A stretch of DNA of 64,000 bases. Source: Mucor racemosus. Its lineage: Eukaryota > Mucoromycota > Mucoromycetes > Mucorales > Mucoraceae. Made by a program: the position numbers and the translations under genes. The notes beneath the pieces are model-generated. The model ran no database searches. It was not told the DNA's origin and saw only the letters and a program-made list of their open reading frames with translations. This document shows, in pieces, positions 59,166-64,000 of this stretch. The stretch's first letter is position 1, and each line of letters begins with the position of its first letter. The stretch lies in NCBI GenBank assembly GCA_027405735.1, contig JAPEHQ010000027.1, positions 1-64,000 of the forward strand. Direction: 5' to 3'.

Positions 59166-59774
59166 TTATATCTAAATAAACGATATCTTGTTTTTATTAT
59201 ACAGCTGAAGAACTGATTCATTACTCATTTTTTTTTAATTGTATTCTTTTTTAAGCATTATTTATCAATCCTGAAAATATACGACAGTGAAGAATGTAAA
59301 TGTATAAAGCAAAGCTTACTTTTGAATGAAAGTATTAAACAAAATAATAGGCAATATTGTAAAAAATTGAAAATAAAACACGTAAGAAATAATATATAAG
59401 ATGTTGTTTTATTCCTTAAAAATAAGATAAAGATCTTCATGGCTAATGAAAGTCTTCTGCTATTTATATTAATTGTCTAATCTAAAGGAAATGGGAATCT
59501 AAAAGTAATGGATCATTGTAACAACTGACCAATGATTATCTAGAAAGGTTGATTAAATGTGTTGAGTTGTTATGTACAGTGGTAGATGGCAAAGTTATTG
59601 GTTCTTCATGAATATAAAAATTTATGGACTTGTTTATCAACAAGTTCCTTGGTTCTATCTTTGAATACACTTTGATTTGGTTGCACAGGATGTCAATTGT
59701 ATGTACGCGAGATTGACATTTAATTTGTGATTCAAATAATAAATTTTTACTATAATGACAATTACCGTTCTATG
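59166..59774. other. Spacer between two family A copies, with a piece of repeat G
   Basis: 59162-59290 resembles the border of repeat G (TATCTAAATAAACGATATC, GAAGAACTGATT). The remainder is AT-rich without a recognised feature. Confidence 0.45.
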
Positions 59775-60660
59775 ACAAATATCTGTTATCATAGAAACAT
59801 GCATTTTTCATTTTTCTATCAGAAAAACTGCCTGTCATATCATATACTCATTGAAAAATTGCAAAAGCGACCCCGTAGAGCGACCTCGTAATTGAGCATA
59901 GCAAGATCGAACGATTAAGTCTCTCAGACTATGGTATATATCTAAGTTTTAAATAAAAATGCGTTTTTTTTAACTTTTCTTATATTTAACCATGTGCGGT
60001 CTGAAAACTCAGATTTTGTAGCGGACATTTTGCGGGGCTCATTTTACCCTTACCAACACTCATGATTTTGATCAAAAAACAGAAAAATCAAATTTTAATA
60101 CCAAAATCAACGTTTAAATGTACTACATTGTGAGAGAAAATTGTAGCCACAAGTAATACACATTTTATAAAAGCTTAACATTGAATGTTAAGTAATAAAA
60201 ATTTGCACTTTTGCCCCAAAAACGGATTTTTGGTTAAAGGATTTTCATGTAATATTTGCAATAAAAAGGTTTGTTATTTTTTATTGATCAAATAGAGCGC
60301 TAAATCTTGTATATGTGTATATTTTTTGTTTTTATAATTGGTACTATAATTAACTCTAGATTTGCAAAATCAGAAAAAAAAAATTAAAAAATGTCAAAAT
60401 TGATGATCTGGACAAGAATAATTTTCGAAATTAATATTCCACTTATAAGCCTTGTTAGTCTTAAAAATAAGAGATTTTATAATACTTGGGAACTTTTTCA
60501 AGAATTTACGATGCTGTACCCACTTGATTCAAACTTATTACTGTAAATATTTATACATGTTAATATTGTATGGTAGTTTATTTGATGATTATATAGTCTT
60601 ACGTTATAATTATTACGTTAGGTAATTTACATTGAGCTTTAGCCTTATCTCTCCAATGTC
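59775..60660 (+). mobile_element. Non-coding transposon family A, partial copy 5
   Basis: Matches the internal part of L1 and copy 3 (from ATCTGTTATCATAGAAACAT through GATGATCTGGACAA to TTATCTCTCCAATGTCATC). It lacks the left terminus. It stops where the dynein exon donor begins in L1 (the complement of GTAAG at the exon end). Orientation is opposite to copy 4. Confidence 0.6.
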
Positions 60661-62151
60661 ATCTACAACTGTAGCAATATTCAGAATCAGATGTTCTGGT
60701 ATCCATCGATTTGCTGGTTAAATCGTAGAAGTAAAACGCTCACTTTTTTTGTCGGAAAGCTTTGTGTCATGCATTGCAGTATAGCAAGCGTATTTAATAT
60801 TACAAGTTTTCGTTATAACATAAAAAAAGACTTTCGACATGCTCAAGATGCTTTTGGAGATTCTGCTTGTAATTTGGATATTTTAAGCAATAATATACCA
60901 CTATTCCATCAAAGTTGCAACTAGAATCACGTCAGATAATTCAAATGAAAGATTTAATAATTCGTTTAGGTCTGTTATAAAGACTTATTCAAATAATTTT
61001 AATGAAACATTACTTGCTGTAGCTATACAGCACTGTGAAAACTGTTCGAATTTCTGATGAGCTGTTGCATACCTAATGGCTGCCACGTGTGCGTATGCTG
61101 GATTTATAAACCCTAAATTCTAAAGAATATTAAAGGTGCATCAGAATAGATTTAGCATCATCATTATCTTATATTACTACATTATAAAGTATATAATGTG
61201 TTTATTGGTATTTTTTAATTAACGCAATCTAACCGAATTATACATTTTATCATCGCACTTTTTGAAAGCATTGTTTTGCGAATTTTATATCTTGCATGAA
61301 ATTCTCATAAATACCCGAATGATGATTTGCAATAGTTGATTGTCATAGCTTTTATGAAGCAGACAGAAAAAAATATATGAGCTATTGCCAATATGTTAGT
61401 CTGTATATATATTTTAGGCTATTAAAAAAATAATGTCGAGATCAAATTCTTCTCTTGTAATAATCTCAAATCAAATTTCCATATGGTTTGAGTCCGAGTA
61501 CTTAGAAAAATAGACATTTTATCAATATACGTAATTTAATTGACTCGAAGAATATCATATGCAGTTAAGTAAAGTGATCATCTTACATTGTACATTGTCA
61601 TGGGTTTTTTGGGCACTGTTAATTTGAACATTGGATACAAGAAACACAAATTAGCTTAAGATCTAAAAGAAGATAAAATTTAATAAGATGAATGTGATTA
61701 TCAAGGAACTACCATAAATAGTATTCCGTACCGCTTTTCAACTTCTTCATTCGCAGCTGCATTCAAAATAGGGAATACTTACAGTTGCAAGTGACACAAC
61801 CAATGGCAAATAGCAAACCAGAATGCCACCTAACATGCAAATCTGTACTTTGTTTCTTATTTTACAGGATGTTTAAGGCATTTAAATAGCTATAAATTTA
61901 CACATATGACCACTTGAATGACTCAAATATACAATGAATTTGTTGCATAGTTCTGGCAGCTTAATTTGGATAACATTTGTTCATTCTATCGTACATTAAA
62001 GAACGTTATGCGTATACACTGCGGCAGTCACATCAATGGTTCCACATTACCATTATCATTAGCTTGTAACATCTTCATAAAAACCTTAAACTTCGCTTTC
62101 TTTCTTTTACTCACTTTATTGCTTCTTTAACTACGAAATAATTTGATTTAC
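60661..62151. other. AT-rich intergenic DNA upstream of the last gene
   Basis: A 77-codon frame at 60691-60924 (FRHAQDAFGDSACN inside) has no recognised homologue and no exon partners, so I do not call it a gene. A pyrimidine-rich stretch (62095-62130) lies just before the ATG at 62152. Nothing else seen. Confidence 0.45.
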
Positions 62152-64000
62152 ATGGATAATTTACTGCTCGACAAGCCTGAAAGACGTCGTATTCTGGGTC
62201 AGATCGAAAATTGGAATTTTGGAATAGCGCCCAATGGCAATCTAGCTCAGGAACCCAGTTTCGTTCATCATGCAGTTCCAGATATTTTCAGAGAAATTTC
62301 GGATGATATGGATACTACTACAATTACTACTTTAACAGCTATAGATGGTTATTTGCCCATTATTACAAGGTCTGAATGGACAGAGAATCTTATACAATCA
62401 GGCGCATCAAATCCAAACGACGCAGTAACAGTGAAATCATTGGCAATCTGTTCCTCGATATTCAGGGACAATATTGAGTTTGCCAACCTCAAGTCTAAAC
62501 AAAAACCAAAGATTCATTATACAAGCGCTACTACCAATGCATATGTAAAACTAGACAATATTGCAAGATTAACAACAGAATTTGAAAATGAAATAGTCAA
62601 GGCCCAAGAGCACTGGCCTCGGAATCCTCAAAGATCATGGGACAAACTGTGCCAAATCTGGACAAAGTACGGGTTTCTGTGGCCAGAAAAAATATATTTA
62701 GGTATGTATTACAATCCTGATTTAACCATTAGTAATAGCGTCTAATATACAACTAAATACAGGGTATAAATATAACTATGATGAATTAATGAAAAGCGTA
62801 AATATGAAATTAAATATGCCGAATAATATCATATATACTAACATAACTTTTTGATCATAATAGAAGGAACATATATCACAGGATCAAGCAAAACAGCGCA
62901 GTCCACAGACTTATACCATTGTTTGGAGAACAAATTTACGGCCCATTTACGAATTTTTCCCAGAAACACATGCCGACAAAAAAGCCTTTATTGTTGATAT
63001 CATTCGTCATATTTCATCACTCATTGTTTTTAATAGTTCATTGTTTAAAATTAAGAACATGAGAACTAATCAGTATTTGGGTCGACACCAACAACAATCA
63101 ATTACTACTGCTGATGACAATGATGCAGTAGTCATGGTTTCCGATGAAAATACTAATGACACAAACGAGCATTCGCTTTGGAAATTTCGGGATACTGGGA
63201 TATTACATTCGAATGAATTATCATATGTATTTCTAGGAACAAATTTGTTCTTGTGTTCAGGTCATGATGAAATCTCGTTTCTTACTAAACAAGGCCCATT
63301 TTTGACTTCAAAAGGTATTGTTAAAACATACCATCAGCAGCCTGATGATAGTTTGAGTTGGCGTATAAATCCATCGAAATATCCAATCAAAACTGGAAAA
63401 AAAGCTGGCGCGTTTCATATAGACGATGTTATAGCAAGCCTTGTTTGCTTAAAAGATGGAGATGATATAATATTAAGCCAAAATTCTTATTATTTGCGCA
63501 CAGACACAGACCTTTTTACGCCACTGACGCCATTCCCTTCGATATCCAACAATAATAGCCCTATGAATACCATTTCAAGTGGAATGCTCAAAAAATCACC
63601 AATCAGTTTGATGAGCATCGATGGTAGATATAATTTCTCATCAGCAGAACGTTCAGAATCAAATAGCACACAACCTACTTGTAACTCTCTTTCAAGTCAA
63701 AACCTTGGCAAGAATAACATCAACAACATTAGACGCAGCAGTATTACAAGTCAATCATTTTTCAATACTACTGATGTTTATATCGAAAAACTTGAAGACA
63801 ATGAAACAAAATTCACTGCAAAAGATTATCAATGGAAAATAGAGCTTGTAACTGCAAAAGATACAATATTTGAAAATCCAATCAAACATACAAAATTTAC
63901 TGATAAACTTCCCACTAACATGATGCCATCAAAAGAAAATGACATTAATATCCCAGCTAATACTGAGAAGAAGGATGAAAACAAAATTAATCAAGACTTT
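62152..64000 (+). CDS. Unrecognised protein, 3' partial; weak MACPF-like / beta-trefoil-like features
   Basis: Start ATG at 62152 (MDNLLLDKPERRRILGQIEN). I join exons 62152-62701, 62763-62800 and 62873-64000 across GTATGT...ACAG and GTAAAT...ATAG introns; the frame then stays open to the window end, more than 570 residues in all. Visible: a polar N-terminal half with YGFLWPEKIYLGYKYNYDELMKS, then TYTIVWRTNLRPIYEFFPET, a repeat-like stretch reminiscent of a beta-trefoil (SLFKIKNMRTNQYLGRH, LWKFRDTG, SYVFLGTNLFLCS), and a Ser/Asn-rich disordered end. The 'FLWP-KI-LG' and 'W--I---NL-PIYEF' patterns recall MACPF-domain proteins of early fungi, but only as a memory-level resemblance. No signal peptide or membrane span is evident. 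Certain that it is coding; function not known. Confidence 0.7.

Noticed and set aside
60691..60924. 77-residue frame next to family A copy 5
   Set aside because: No recognisable family, no splice partners, and it abuts a repeat border.

Overview
The window looks like a stretch of a fungal nuclear genome, most likely an early-diverging filamentous fungus of the Mucoromycota (Mucorales-like). The evidence is very AT-rich spacer DNA, genes cut by many introns of about 50-70 bases with GTAAG/GTATG donors, compact divergent and convergent gene pairs, conserved eukaryotic proteins of fungal type, and much decayed transposon DNA. The phylum is an inference from style. I reassembled exons by hand, and every complete gene model closes in frame across its introns.

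Layout. 1-2.1 kb: basic/neutral amino-acid permease whose 5' end is unclear. 2.1-15.4 kb: no host genes; a pair of inverted copies of a large non-coding transposon (4795-8270 and 10105-12606), a 5'-truncated LINE-like insert with a 14-bp target duplication, nested solo LTRs, and a dispersed repeat (family C). 15.4-22.3 kb: divergent pair RPN2 (26S proteasome base) and CTR9 (Paf1 complex). 22.3-38.9 kb: second repeat region holding an apparently intact piggyBac transposon (24039-26592) and a near-identical palindrome (about 28.6-30.1 kb versus 34.4-36.5 kb), one arm of which carries a solo LTR. 38.9-52.7 kb: dense gene island: Nudix diphosphoinositol phosphatase with a long low-complexity tail, J-domain/TMEM185-like membrane protein, PAP2 lipid phosphatase, saccharopine-dehydrogenase-like oxidoreductase, leukotriene A4 hydrolase/aminopeptidase, aldo-keto reductase, and proteasome beta7 (PRE4). 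52.7-62.1 kb: third repeat region. 62.15 kb to the end: the 5' part of an unrecognised gene that runs off the window.

The genes do not form one pathway. Two encode proteasome parts (RPN2, PRE4) and several are single-copy housekeeping genes. Head-to-head arrangements (RPN2/CTR9, LTA4H/aldo-keto reductase) suggest shared promoters.

The most interesting signal is in the repeats. Three copies of one non-coding transposon family carry a decayed exon, with an AG acceptor in two copies and a GTAAG donor in all three, that translates as a C-terminal WD40 piece of cytoplasmic dynein intermediate chain. A fourth copy lacks it at the matching position. This looks like host-gene capture by a mobile element. 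Repeat borders are approximate except where target-site duplications fix them.
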